49,138 nt of DNA from the NCBI GenBank assembly GCA_900320845.1, contig ONTS01000021.1, positions 2,421 to 51,558 on the forward strand, given 5' to 3'. The position numbers and the translations under genes were made by a program. The notes beneath the pieces are model-generated. The model saw only the letters and a program-made list of their open reading frames with translations, was not told where the DNA came from and did no database searches. Shown piece by piece: positions 35,832 through 43,639 of this stretch. The number at the start of each line of letters is the position of its first letter. The first letter of the stretch is position 1. The stretch is from an uncultured Prevotellaceae bacterium (lineage in GTDB: Bacteria; Bacteroidota; Bacteroidia; Bacteroidales; Bacteroidaceae).

Positions 35832-36251
35832 TTATCGTCTTCTGGCAGCTTTCTTAAATGACTTGCGGTGGAATTGTGCTTCAGCCTTCAATGCCAGAAA
35901 GACTTTCTCTGCAGGCAATTTATTCAGCAATTTGTTGTGATACACTTGCTGCAGTTGCTTGAGTTGTATATCAAGCTTATCGATTTCCTGTACTATTTGC
36001 TTGCATTTTTTCGGATTATTCTCCGTTGAGTGTTGATATTGCCTTATACGTTTGAAAAGTACGAGTTGCTTATCGTGCATTTCTTTGTGTATGGTGATAA
36101 AGACATTTGCTTCCTGTTGGGTAAGGTTAGCAGCTTCGATGACATATTGTGTCAATCGATTCTCGAACTGTTCCGGATCGAAATGTTCGCGTTGGGCATA
36201 ACTACCGAGTATAAAACAGGAGAGCAGTAGGGTAAGAGTGAGTCGTCGCAT
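35832..36251 (-). CDS. small periplasmic Spy/CpxP-like helical protein
   Basis: A 139-aa protein with a signal peptide (1-19, ending GSYAQR) followed by an all-helical, charged body with an LTQQEANVF segment in the position of the LTxxQ motif of Spy/CpxP/ZraP proteins, and a very basic C-terminus (FHRKSFKKAARRR). These proteins are periplasmic chaperones or stress sensors. It is last in an operon with an ECF sigma factor and a small membrane protein, which fits envelope stress sensing. The family call is by pattern and not certain. Confidence 0.65.
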   Translation of the reverse strand: MRRLTLTLLLSCFILGSYAQREHFDPEQFENRLTQYVIEAANLTQQEANVFITIHKEMHDKQLVLFKRIRQYQHSTENNPKKCKQIVQEIDKLDIQLKQLQQVYHNKLLNKLPAEKVFLALKAEAQFHRKSFKKAARRR

Positions 36252-36266
36252 GATATAAATAACGGT

Positions 36267-36632
36267 TTAGTTGTCCATCAGATAAGCATAGAGATCGTCT
36301 TCGTCGTACATCACGTAGTCAATCATTTTGTCAAGATTGGCGTCGTTGTTTTGTTCAGAGAGTAGGGCATTGTGCTTTGTTTGTTCCAAGCCGCGGTCTT
36401 GTTGTATCTTGTGCCATCCTGTAGTAGTCACAAAAGCAGCAACAACCGCTGCCGCAATACCGACACGATAGCGATGCTGGGTTAGACACATGGGACTACA
36501 TTTGGGAGCACCGGGTGCTGGATACTCATGTATTCTTTGCATCACCTTGCTCTCCAACTGCTCAAAATAGCCGTCAGGAATGCGAAATACTTCTTTAGGA
36601 GTTGTTTTGTTTGATGTTTTCGACATGATCAT
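36267..36632 (-). CDS. small membrane protein in the anti-sigma position
   Basis: A 121-aa protein. The N-terminal 45 residues contain IPDGYFEQLESKVMQRI, a short amphipathic segment seen at the start of several Bacteroidota anti-sigma-like proteins. A single transmembrane helix follows (about 68-86, GIAAAVVAAFVTTTGW), then an acidic extracytoplasmic tail ending MYDEDDLYAYLMDN. The order cytoplasm, membrane, periplasm and the location between an ECF sigma gene (82 bp upstream) and a Spy-like gene (15 bp downstream) make it the probable anti-sigma factor. It lacks the zinc anti-sigma HxxxCxxC motif. Confidence 0.6.
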   Translation of the reverse strand: MIMSKTSNKTTPKEVFRIPDGYFEQLESKVMQRIHEYPAPGAPKCSPMCLTQHRYRVGIAAAVVAAFVTTTGWHKIQQDRGLEQTKHNALLSEQNNDANLDKMIDYVMYDEDDLYAYLMDN

Positions 36633-36714
36633 TACCTCTCTGGTATTGTTTTGACGTTGAACGTCTGCTATGGTTTAATCGATAAATTTTTCGTTAGTTG
36701 TTATCTGTTTGTAG

Positions 36715-37284
36715 TCAATATTCGGCAACAGTCTCATGCTGTTTGATATATTCGCTCACCTTTTTCACTGCTAAGTGGTATGAAGCCTTCAGTGCTCCTT
36801 CGCTGGTGCCGAGTATTTGGCTTATTTCACTATACTTCATGTTGTCGTAGTAACGCATATTGAACACCAATCGCTGTACGTTTGGCAGTGTAGCAATAGC
36901 TTCTCGGAGTATGGCTTCTGTCCTGTCTCCGTCAAACAATGGGTCGGCAATGAGCTGGTCGGCTACCGACAAGGGTTCATCACCAAGTTCCTGAGCTTGT
37001 GTCTTACGTCGGCGCAGGCTGTCAAGGGCTTCGTTTACGGCAACACGGTAGAGCCAGGTGGAGAGTTTTGATTTTCCTTCAAACGTATTGAGATTGCGCC
37101 ATACCTTCACCCACGTGTTTTGCAGCACATCGTCAGCATCTTCGTGATTCAAAACGATGCCGCGAATCTTCCAGTACAGCGGACGACTATAGCAATGCAC
37201 CATCTGTTCGAACCCTTTTTCTAGTGTCTCGGGCGCACTGATGAGCTGAACGATACGTTCGTCTTGTGTGTGGGCAAAAGCCAT
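36715..37284 (-). CDS. ECF-family RNA polymerase sigma factor
   Basis: A 189-aa group 4 sigma factor. Region 2 (about 25-95) contains NHEDADDVLQNTWVKVWRNL and FEGKSKLSTWLYRVAVNEALD, and region 4 (about 128-180) contains LPNVQRLVFNMRYYDNMKY and EISQILGTSEGALKASYHLA. There is no sigma 3 region. It is first in a three-gene unit with a predicted anti-sigma and a Spy-like periplasmic protein, so it probably responds to an envelope signal. It starts downstream of a strong hairpin that isolates it from the previous gene. Confidence 0.93.
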   Translation of the reverse strand: MAFAHTQDERIVQLISAPETLEKGFEQMVHCYSRPLYWKIRGIVLNHEDADDVLQNTWVKVWRNLNTFEGKSKLSTWLYRVAVNEALDSLRRRKTQAQELGDEPLSVADQLIADPLFDGDRTEAILREAIATLPNVQRLVFNMRYYDNMKYSEISQILGTSEGALKASYHLAVKKVSEYIKQHETVAEY

Positions 37285-37305
37285 ATTATATTATTAAAGG
37301 AAACA

Positions 37306-37355
37306 ATTTGACACAACATGTTATCCTGTTCTTAGGATTTCACGTTGTGTCAAAT
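37306..37355 (-). terminator. 12-bp hairpin between the sorting-domain gene and the sigma factor gene
   Basis: ATTTGACACAAC (37306-37317) pairs perfectly with GTTGTGTCAAAT (37344-37355). It terminates the 112-aa gene upstream and shields the sigma operon. An alternative is an attenuator in the sigma factor leader. Confidence 0.6.
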
Positions 37356-37380
37356 CATATATTTTTATGATGTAAAGATG

Positions 37381-37692
37381 TTATCTAACAGAAATTTTTC
37401 TTACGAATTTACCTATCTTAACAATATAGCAACCTTTCGGCAGGTTGAGTTCGTAAGTTTTGTCTGCTCCTTCTACGCGGATACTCATCACACGGACACC
37501 AGTTACATTGTAAATATGCATTACTTGTCCAGAAGCGCCTGTCACATGCAGCGTATTCTCGTTCATCGTAACGTTGATTGTGTTGAAATCATTGTCGATA
37601 ATCTCAACAGCTGCATTTATATGTTGCAGGGTGGGCACACCACCGAAGAGAAGAGCTAGTGAAAATAATGATATGAGTAAACGTTTCATCAT
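37381..37692 (-). CDS. small secreted protein resembling a type IX secretion sorting domain
   Basis: Started at the ATG at 37692 (MMKRLLISLF), about 103 aa. It has a signal peptide (cleavage near INAAVEI) and then essentially only a C-terminal beta-sandwich of the Por secretion sorting-domain kind: MHIYNVTGVRVMSIRVEG, then TYELNLPKGCYIVKIGKFVRKI at the end, split here for length. The frame is open to 37719, but a promoter -7 box overlaps that upstream start (37717-37724), so the shorter start is preferred. A free-standing sorting domain with no cargo is odd; it may be a remnant or a small surface protein. Confidence 0.65.
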   Translation of the reverse strand: MMKRLLISLFSLALLFGGVPTLQHINAAVEIIDNDFNTINVTMNENTLHVTGASGQVMHIYNVTGVRVMSIRVEGADKTYELNLPKGCYIVKIGKFVRKISVR

Positions 37693-37716
37693 AGGTATGT
37701 ACACTTTTATCCGTTG

Positions 37717-37748
37717 CAAAGATACATGTAGATTCTTTAATGTGCAAG
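37717..37748 (-). promoter_or_regulatory. promoter for the sorting-domain-like gene
   Basis: Minus strand: CTTG (37745-37748), 20-base spacer, TATCTTTG (37717-37724). The start site would be near 37710, which decides in favour of the internal ATG at 37692 rather than 37719. Confidence 0.6.
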
Positions 37749-37819
37749 TTTTTGGGGATAAAATTGTAATACTGGTATAAAAGAGGTATATATCAATCTT
37801 TATTCTTTAGAATTAGTTG

Positions 37820-37827
37820 TACATTTG
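37820..37827 (+). promoter_or_regulatory. -7 promoter box for the kinase-like/AraC fusion gene
   Basis: TACATTTG on the plus strand (TAnnTTTG), 70 bases before the GTG start. A -33 TTTA at 37799-37802 is a poor match. A small palindrome GGCAATGTGCC (37841-37851) lies in the leader. Confidence 0.4.
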
Positions 37828-37896
37828 TCTGCGTTGTAGAGGCAATGTGCCGACGCAAATGAGATTTCTTCATACCACACCATTCACAGTCCTATC

Positions 37897-38790
37897 GTGC
37901 GTCCTATACTGACTATCACAGGCTCTGACCCAACCGGTCTGTCAGGTATGCAGGCTGATGTGCACACCATGTCGTCCTTGGGTGCAACGGCAGCCACAGC
38001 CATTACTTGCCTTACCGTGCAGACTTCGCTTGGCATTCAAGAGTTTTTCGATGTGCCGGCATCGATCGTTGAGGGTCAATTGGAAGCCATCTTCAACGAT
38101 GTGTCGCCTGAAGTCGTCAAGGTAGGGCTCATTCGCACCAGGGCTGTGCTCAATGTGGTCATAGACTGTCTACAACGCCATCGGCCGCGCCATATCGTGT
38201 ATGACCCAGTGTTCCTTTCCTCGCGTGGCGAAGTGTTGGTTCCCCTCTCTGTTCGCACACTGATAGAAGAGCAACTGCTGCCTCTCTGCACCTATGTTGT
38301 TGAACGTCGACATCGAAGCGAGACCAAGATGCACGGATTGTCAAATGCCATGGCGAGTGCTGTCTGCGTCTATCTCAATCAGGGAGTGACACTGCCTGAC
38401 GCCATTGCACAGGCTCACGACTATGTAAATATCCTTGTGGCAAGGTCAGTGGGCAACAATTCACGCGGTTCGATACTGTACAACGACTTTCTGCAGCTTC
38501 TAGGCAGTCATCTTCCTCAACATAGCGATGTCTCTTATTATGCCGGCATGCTCAATGTGTCGCCCAGCTATTTAGGACAGGTGTGCCGTAAGGTGTCAGG
38601 TAAGCCACCGAAAACTATCATCGATGAGCAGATGCTGCAACAGATAGAGGTGATGCTCACCACAACAACATACACTATACAGCAAATTGCATCCCGTATG
38701 GGATTCAGTTCACAAGCACATCTCACCAAGTTTTTCCGAAAAATGACCAAAACCACCCCGTCTCAGTATAGAAGAAACCAAAGGTTATGA
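37897..38790 (+). CDS. degenerate ThiD/PdxK-like kinase domain fused to AraC-type DNA-binding domain
   Basis: A 297-aa protein, GTG start at 37897 (no in-frame ATG fits). Residues 1-205 read as a shortened hydroxymethylpyrimidine/pyridoxal kinase: ITGSDPTGLSGMQAD (7-21), the substrate-side segment LTVQTSLGI (39-47, Q42 as in ThiD), VKVGLI (74-79) and YDPVFLSSRGEVL (102-114). The central block with TPN...E, the KGGH strand and the catalytic GTGC loop are absent or replaced (HGLSNAMAS at 146-154). Residues ~213-295 are an AraC two-HTH domain (YYAGMLNVSPSYLGQVCRK; YTIQQIASRMGFSSQAHLTKFF). I infer a ligand-sensing regulator without kinase activity. It overlaps the next gene by 4 bases, and pdxS lies further on. 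Confidence 0.85.
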   Translation: MRPILTITGSDPTGLSGMQADVHTMSSLGATAATAITCLTVQTSLGIQEFFDVPASIVEGQLEAIFNDVSPEVVKVGLIRTRAVLNVVIDCLQRHRPRHIVYDPVFLSSRGEVLVPLSVRTLIEEQLLPLCTYVVERRHRSETKMHGLSNAMASAVCVYLNQGVTLPDAIAQAHDYVNILVARSVGNNSRGSILYNDFLQLLGSHLPQHSDVSYYAGMLNVSPSYLGQVCRKVSGKPPKTIIDEQMLQQIEVMLTTTTYTIQQIASRMGFSSQAHLTKFFRKMTKTTPSQYRRNQRL

Positions 38791-39566
38791 AAATAATTGT
38801 ACATCCTGATTACCAACCCCTCCTTTCTACGCTTGGCGACATTGTGAACGGAAAGTATAGTGTTGAACATGTATACTGCAATCGTCGCAATACTGTTGAG
38901 CGTGTGGTCTTGCCTGATGGACGAAAGGTTGTTGTCAAGCGCTACAAGATGCCCAATTCCATCAACCGTTGGGTGTATGGAGTTTTGCGTAAGTCCAAAG
39001 CGCGCAGAGCTTACGAGTTCGGATTGCTGCTCATCGAGAAAGGGGTGGACACTCCTAAGCCCATAGCTTATATGGAACAGCGCCTCCATGGGGCCATGAC
39101 ATGGTCGTGGTCGGTGTCTGAATACGTTGATGCCACTCCCTTCAGCGAGCTCTATGCCTCATTGCGGCAACTGGCAGCTGAGGGTGACACTCAAGCCGAG
39201 CAGCAGATACAGAAGTTGAGACAGTCCTTGACGCAGTATGTTGTACAATTGGAAGAGAAAAATGTTGTGCCTGGCGACTTCAACCATGCTAACATTTTGG
39301 TAACCGAAGTGGAAGATGACTACCATTTTTCATTAGTAGACATCAATCGCATGCACATTGACAAGCAAGCCACGCTCCATTCAACTATGAAGATGTACTC
39401 ACAGTTCTGCCGTAGCTATCAGGATGCTCTCGATTTTCTACCACTTTACGCTGAAGCGCGTAACATTGATTACGATAAGTGCATGTATATATTCGCCTGC
39501 CAGCGCAATCATCTTCTGAAACGCAAGCAGAGAAAACTTGTTGCTCACCGCATGTTTGGAGAGTAG
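38787..39566 (+). CDS. lipopolysaccharide-kinase-like protein (WaaP/InaA family)
   Basis: A 259-aa protein-kinase-fold protein. The ATP-lysine strand is in GRKVVVKRYKMP, the catalytic loop is VVPGDFNHANILV (Asp and Asn of the HGDxxxxN pattern present, with the His replaced by Pro) and the metal Asp is in FSLVDINRM. The family (Kdo or heptose kinases, InaA) phosphorylates LPS core sugars. The ATG overlaps the regulator's stop (ATGA, 38787-38790), so the two are translationally coupled. The link between an AraC fusion and an LPS kinase is unusual. An intergenic promoter separates it from pdxS. Confidence 0.88.
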   Translation: MKIIVHPDYQPLLSTLGDIVNGKYSVEHVYCNRRNTVERVVLPDGRKVVVKRYKMPNSINRWVYGVLRKSKARRAYEFGLLLIEKGVDTPKPIAYMEQRLHGAMTWSWSVSEYVDATPFSELYASLRQLAAEGDTQAEQQIQKLRQSLTQYVVQLEEKNVVPGDFNHANILVTEVEDDYHFSLVDINRMHIDKQATLHSTMKMYSQFCRSYQDALDFLPLYAEARNIDYDKCMYIFACQRNHLLKRKQRKLVAHRMFGE

Positions 39567-39611
39567 GTCACACCTATTTCCAGCACCATGTTTATACAAA
39601 TCGCACTTTAA

Positions 39612-39648
39612 TTTGCAGTTTTCCGCACATGGCGGCATACTTTTGCCG
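39612..39648 (+). promoter_or_regulatory. promoter of pdxS with an inverted repeat over the -7 box
   Basis: TTTG (39612-39615), 22-base spacer, TACTTTTG (39638-39645). The inverted repeat CGGCA (39633-39637) and TGCCG (39644-39648) brackets the -7 box, a place where a bound regulator would block or control initiation. It is a candidate operator for the fusion regulator. The 5-bp arms are short and could be chance. Confidence 0.4.
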
Positions 39649-39720
39649 TCTTATGTGTTCCTTTGTGTTCGTTAAGGAAATAATCACACACAAAACAATC
39701 TCAATAACACATAACAAAAC

Positions 39721-40596
39721 ATGGAACAATCAAGACAAGAGCTCAACCGTAATCTCGCCCAGATGCTCAAGGGCGGAGTAATCATGGACGTCACCAATCC
39801 CGAGCAGGCACGCATAGCACAAAATGCAGGAGCCTGCGCAGTAATGGCTTTGGAGCGAATCCCCGCCGACATTCGCGCAGCGGGCGGTGTTTCGCGTATG
39901 AGCGACCCCAAAATGATTAAAGGTATACAAGAAGCTGTCAGCATTCCTGTAATGGCTAAATGCCGCATCGGCCACTTTGCCGAGGCGCAGATACTGCAAG
40001 CCATTGAGATCGACTATATCGATGAGAGCGAAGTGTTGTCACCTGCCGACGATGTTTACCATATTGATAAGACAAAGTTTGACGTACCTTTCGTTTGTGG
40101 TGCCCGCAACCTCGGTGAAGCACTGCGCCGTATTGCCGAAGGTGCTACGATGATTCGTACCAAGGGCGAGCCCGGTACCGGCGATGTCGTACAGGCCGTG
40201 CGCCACATGCGCATGATGCAGGCAGAGATACGCTGCACCGTCTCCATGGCTGAGGACGAACTCTACGAAGCTGCTAAGCAACTTCAGGTGCCTTACGACC
40301 TGCTGCGCTATGTACACGAGAACGGTAAACTTCCCGTTGTAAACTTTGCCGCTGGTGGTGTTGCCACACCTGCTGACGCTGCACTCATGATGCAACTCGG
40401 AGCAGAGGGTGTTTTCGTAGGAAGTGGTATCTTCAAGAGCGGCAATCCTGCTAAACGTGCAGAGGCCATCGTGAAAGCTGTCACCAACTTCAACGACGCC
40501 AAGATGCTGGCTGAACTCTCCGAAGACCTCGGCGAAGCCATGGTGGGAATCAATCCCGAAGAGATTCAGATCATCATGGAGGAAAGGGGCAAATGA
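39721..40596 (+). CDS. pdxS: pyridoxal 5'-phosphate synthase subunit PdxS
   Basis: A 291-aa barrel enzyme that makes PLP from ribose 5-phosphate, glyceraldehyde 3-phosphate and ammonia. The catalytic lysines are K80 in [13 protein letters not shown] and K148 in [13 protein letters not shown]23 sits in [11 protein letters not shown]. Signature segments include [14 protein letters not shown] and [13 protein letters not shown]. Length is normal. Ammonia normally comes from the PdxT glutaminase encoded immediately downstream (4-base overlap or 1-base junction at 40593-40596), which here appears broken, so the enzyme may have to use free ammonia. Confidence 0.97.
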   Translation: MEQSRQELNRNLAQMLKGGVIMDVTNPEQARIAQNAGACAVMALERIPADIRAAGGVSRMSDPKMIKGIQEAVSIPVMAKCRIGHFAEAQILQAIEIDYIDESEVLSPADDVYHIDKTKFDVPFVCGARNLGEALRRIAEGATMIRTKGEPGTGDVVQAVRHMRMMQAEIRCTVSMAEDELYEAAKQLQVPYDLLRYVHENGKLPVVNFAAGGVATPADAALMMQLGAEGVFVGSGIFKSGNPAKRAEAIVKAVTNFNDAKMLAELSEDLGEAMVGINPEEIQIIMEERGK

Positions 40597-41119
40597 TGCG
40601 CATTGCTGTCATGGCCCTGCAAGGGGCATTCATCGAACACGAACATATGCTTCAGCGCCTCGGTGCTGAGACATTCGAAATCCGACAGCTCTCAGACTGG
40701 CAGCAACACAAGGATGGTCTCATCATGCCGGGCGGTGAAAGCACTACAATGGCACCTGCGCAGGACTTATCATGCTGGCGCGTAACATGCACGATGAGGA
40801 ACACTCTTCGCATTCATCGTTCCAGCGCTTGGCAACCATGGATATCGAGGTAATGCGCAATGCCTATGGCAGACAGCTCGGAAGTTTCCACACCGAGGCT
40901 CTTATCAAAACCGACAACGGTGAAGTGCAGATACCGATGACATTCATACGTGCTCCATATATCAATAAGGTGTCTGGAGATGCTGAAGCATTGGCACTCG
41001 TCGACGGACACATCGTTGCAGCACAGCAAGGCAAACAGCTCGTCACAGCATTCCATCCCGAGCTGGACGATGACACTACGCTGCACAACATGTTCCTCAA
41101 CATGATAGCTGATAGATAA
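40593..41119 (+). pseudogene. pdxT: PdxT glutaminase subunit, disrupted by internal deletion and frameshift
   Basis: Frame 1 (from 40593 or 40596) reads [19 protein letters not shown] to [11 protein letters not shown] and then drifts into nonsense and stops at 40853. The second part of PdxT is in another frame from about 40750: [13 protein letters not shown] (the nucleophile Cys loop), [32 protein letters not shown] and AFHPELDDD to a stop at 41119. In intact PdxT about 24 residues separate GGESTTM from GTCAG; here they are gone, a loss of 3N+1 bases (roughly 70-73). Both halves are otherwise well conserved, which implies a recent event or an assembly error. As written, no functional glutaminase can be made. 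Confidence 0.88.
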
Positions 41120-41184
41120 TATGCACTACATGACAAAGCATTGAAAGACTCCATTGCTTTACACAAGCAAAAGACTGACATCCT

Positions 41185-41230
41185 ACAATCCCCCTCTGAG
41201 TCGTTACTATAGCGCACCGAGGGGGATTGT
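41185..41230 (+). terminator. terminator after pdxT
   Basis: ACAATCCCCCTC (41185-41196) pairs perfectly with GAGGGGGATTGT (41219-41230), a 12-bp stem with a 22-base loop. Downstream CCTGTTTC is only mildly T-rich. Confidence 0.65.
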
Positions 41231-41301
41231 CCTGTTTCAACCTGTTTGCGAGTGAAAGGCAGTGTGTGTGACAACTGGAGATATGCATTGTCCTTTCGAA
41301 T

Positions 41302-41347
41302 TGCAAAATCAGTGATATTGCTTGCCAACATGGGTAATATGACTTTC
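41302..41347. repeat. second copy of the 22-nt intergenic repeat
   Basis: The first unit (41304-41325) starts CAAAATCAGTGATATTG, and bases 41302-41320 are identical to 742-760. A second, decayed unit starts exactly 22 bases later (41326, CAACATGGGTAATATGACTTT). The element lies between the two terminators of convergent pdxT and the SDR gene. Confidence 0.65.
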
Positions 41348-41509
41348 TTGATATACTTCTTTCAGAATGTGGTTGTAGTACTTTTACAGATCAAAGTCGT
41401 CGAAATTGGTTTCTTCCTACTTTTCAACGTATAGCTCAGAGAGGAACGCTGACAATAGAGATACAGTTTGAAATGTATAGACCCGTTGCCCACATGTATA
41501 GTCATTAAG

Positions 41510-41553
41510 AACAGGAAGAGAAGGAAAGTAAGTACCTTCCTTCTCTTCCTGTT
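41510..41553 (-). terminator. 17-bp perfect inverted repeat downstream of the SDR gene
   Basis: AACAGGAAGAGAAGGAA (41510-41526) pairs perfectly with 41537-41553 around a 10-base loop, 22 bases past the SDR stop. The stem is purine/pyrimidine-asymmetric. It is most likely the terminator of the btuB-btuG-SDR transcript, possibly bidirectional. Confidence 0.65.
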
Positions 41554-41575
41554 ATGTATAACTCCTGACAGAGTG

Positions 41576-42355
41576 TTACACTGCTGTGTAGCCACCATCT
41601 ACAGGCAGTACAACTCCGTTGACATACGATGCTGCCTGCGAAGCCAGGAACACGGCAGCGGCATCCAGTTCGCCCTCGTTGCCGTAACGTTCCATGGGAA
41701 TAACACTCTTGGCATACTCGCGAAACCAGTCGGTATCAAGGGTGTCTTTCGTCAATGGCGTCCAGAAGTAGCCTGGACAGATGGCGTTGACGGTAATGCC
41801 GTGATGTCCCCATTCGGCAGCAAGGGCGCGTGTGAGGTTCACCACACCTCCCTTGGCGGCATGATAGGGTGAGGCAGGGGCTATCTTGTTGCCAACCAAG
41901 CCATACATGGAGGCAATATTGATGATGCGGCCGTAGTGTGCAGGTATCATGGCGAGCTTAGCTACGGCACGTGCCACCCGGAAAGTGCCGAAAAGGTCTA
42001 TCTGCATCTCATTTTCGAACTGTTCATCGGTGATATCTTCTGCTGGAGCCACTGCACCTGTTCCGGCATTGTTGATGAGAATGTCGATATGTCCAAAGTG
42101 CTCGTAGGCAGTCTTCACCACAGTGTCCACTTGTTGGGTGTCGGTGATGTCGCATTGCAGTGGTAGAGCCTCAATGCCGAAGTCTGATTGCAACTCATTG
42201 CCTACATCCTGCAGCTTGTTCAACCTTCGTGCTATGGGAACAATGTTGCATCCCTGATTGGCAAGGGCACGAGCCATCTGCACTCCCAGACCGCCTGAGC
42301 AGCCAGTTACGATGGCAACCTTGCCTGTTAGATCGAAATATTGTTTGTGTTGCAT
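41576..42355 (-). CDS. short-chain dehydrogenase/reductase
   Basis: A 259-aa classical SDR. The NAD(P)-binding TGCSGGLG is at 17-24, NNAG at 95-98, the catalytic tyrosine and lysine in YHAAK (Y164, K168), S149 in INIASMYG, and the C-terminal PVDGGYTAV. It resembles gluconate 5-dehydrogenase / 3-oxoacyl-ACP reductase-like SDRs; the substrate is unknown. It begins 43 bp after the btuG stop with no terminator visible, so it is probably in the B12-regulated transcript, an unexpected member. Confidence 0.92.
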   Translation of the reverse strand: MQHKQYFDLTGKVAIVTGCSGGLGVQMARALANQGCNIVPIARRLNKLQDVGNELQSDFGIEALPLQCDITDTQQVDTVVKTAYEHFGHIDILINNAGTGAVAPAEDITDEQFENEMQIDLFGTFRVARAVAKLAMIPAHYGRIINIASMYGLVGNKIAPASPYHAAKGGVVNLTRALAAEWGHHGITVNAICPGYFWTPLTKDTLDTDWFREYAKSVIPMERYGNEGELDAAAVFLASQAASYVNGVVLPVDGGYTAV

Positions 42356-42398
42356 AATGGTTAAAGTTATTGGTAGTTATTATTACATGATGGTATAT

Positions 42399-43562
42399 TT
42401 ACTTTTTCCATACAAATGCCGCATGTGCAGGTATGTCTCCTGTCCATACGCGCCAGTCAAAGGTACCATCGGCAAGGAAATGGAAGAGCTCGCCGCTCGA
42501 CACATAGTTCTTGGCATCCATGATGTAGAAGTCCTTGTTTTGCGGATTGACGATGATGCCATAGGGCATCTCAATGTCTGTCACCTCTTTGGCGTCGGTT
42601 AGCTGCGAGGTCACTATTTGATGCGTACGCACATTGACGATGCCGTAACTTATCTCGTTCTTCATAGATGTGTAATTGAACCCTACACCTATATAATATA
42701 AGGAGTCGCCCACGATGCACATGTCGCTGATGTGGGTGTCAAAATGTCCTTGTACCGCCATGTTTCCTTTCTCGTCTGGTGCAAGCCAGTAGAGACCGGC
42801 AGCCTTTCCATAATAGTCGCCGCGCGATGTAACCCACAGTTGACCGTATTTGTCTGTTCGCAGACGGAAAAGATTGATAGCGACCTCTATCTTTTTCTCT
42901 TCGCGGAAGGTAGCGAGGTCTACTACAGATACTGTCTTGTCATATTGCGGTACCCGATATCCTCCGCTGTTGGCTACGTACAGCTTTCCGTTGTGTACAA
43001 CTAGCTCATCGGGCTGGTAGCCTACGGTAATGGAGTCTACCTTCTGTAGTGTCAACGTGTCAATTTTGTATATCCGTCCAAGCGGGGCGTCCTTGTCTAC
43101 AACGACCGGTCCTACATACGAACTGATATAGGCATAGCCTTTGTCGAAAGCGAGGTATCGGCAGTTGGGAATGTTCACCTGTCCGATGCGTTTGCAAGTC
43201 CCTACATCAGCAACTTCCACCTTGTTGGAGCAGTTGATGACCATCCACAGGCGTGAACCGTATATTTTGATGTCATTGCCCACGTCACCCAGCTCCTTTA
43301 CTGTGGAAGGGTTGCGCTCGGAATAGATATTGCGCTGATAGCGAACAGTTCCGTTTGTGACTGACAGATCGAGGTAGTCGAGCGTCGCCTTGTTGCTCCC
43401 CATATTTCCTTCGCAAAGCACATACATACCAACGATGTCGGCGTCGGTGGTTTCTTTACCTGTGTCTTGCTCGTCGGAATAAACTATGTATTCGTCTTCA
43501 CGACAAGAAGAGAAACACATCAAAATGGCGATGAAGGGGAGGAGATAGTTGGTGGGTTTCAT
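42399..43562 (-). CDS. btuG: BtuG-like surface B12-binding lipoprotein (YncE-type beta-propeller)
   Basis: A 387-aa lipoprotein starting at 43562 (MKPTNYLLPF), with a lipobox FSSC (Cys20) followed by acidic REDE, which fits the Bacteroidota surface-export signal. The body is a seven-bladed-propeller-like repeat of the YncE/DUF5074 kind, e.g. YAYISSYVGPVVV, GKLYVANSGGYRVP, YGQLWVTSRGDY. In Bacteroides, BtuG binds cobalamin with very high affinity on the surface and hands it to BtuB. Adjacency to a btuB gene under a B12 riboswitch makes BtuG the best call; the frame extends to 43577 but the signal peptide fits the later ATG. Confidence 0.85.
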   Translation of the reverse strand: MKPTNYLLPFIAILMCFSSCREDEYIVYSDEQDTGKETTDADIVGMYVLCEGNMGSNKATLDYLDLSVTNGTVRYQRNIYSERNPSTVKELGDVGNDIKIYGSRLWMVINCSNKVEVADVGTCKRIGQVNIPNCRYLAFDKGYAYISSYVGPVVVDKDAPLGRIYKIDTLTLQKVDSITVGYQPDELVVHNGKLYVANSGGYRVPQYDKTVSVVDLATFREEKKIEVAINLFRLRTDKYGQLWVTSRGDYYGKAAGLYWLAPDEKGNMAVQGHFDTHISDMCIVGDSLYYIGVGFNYTSMKNEISYGIVNVRTHQIVTSQLTDAKEVTDIEMPYGIIVNPQNKDFYIMDAKNYVSSGELFHFLADGTFDWRVWTGDIPAHAAFVWKK

Positions 43563-43639
43563 GATTGAGAGTTGCATTGTCCGTTTTGTGCAACGGGAAG
43601 TTTCTAAACAGTTCTTTATATAGGTACGCCCGTTGTGCG

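Noticed and set aside
40593-41119. Programmed frameshift in pdxT
   Set aside because: The two halves are separated by a loss of about 24 conserved residues, so a simple ribosomal slip could not restore the protein.
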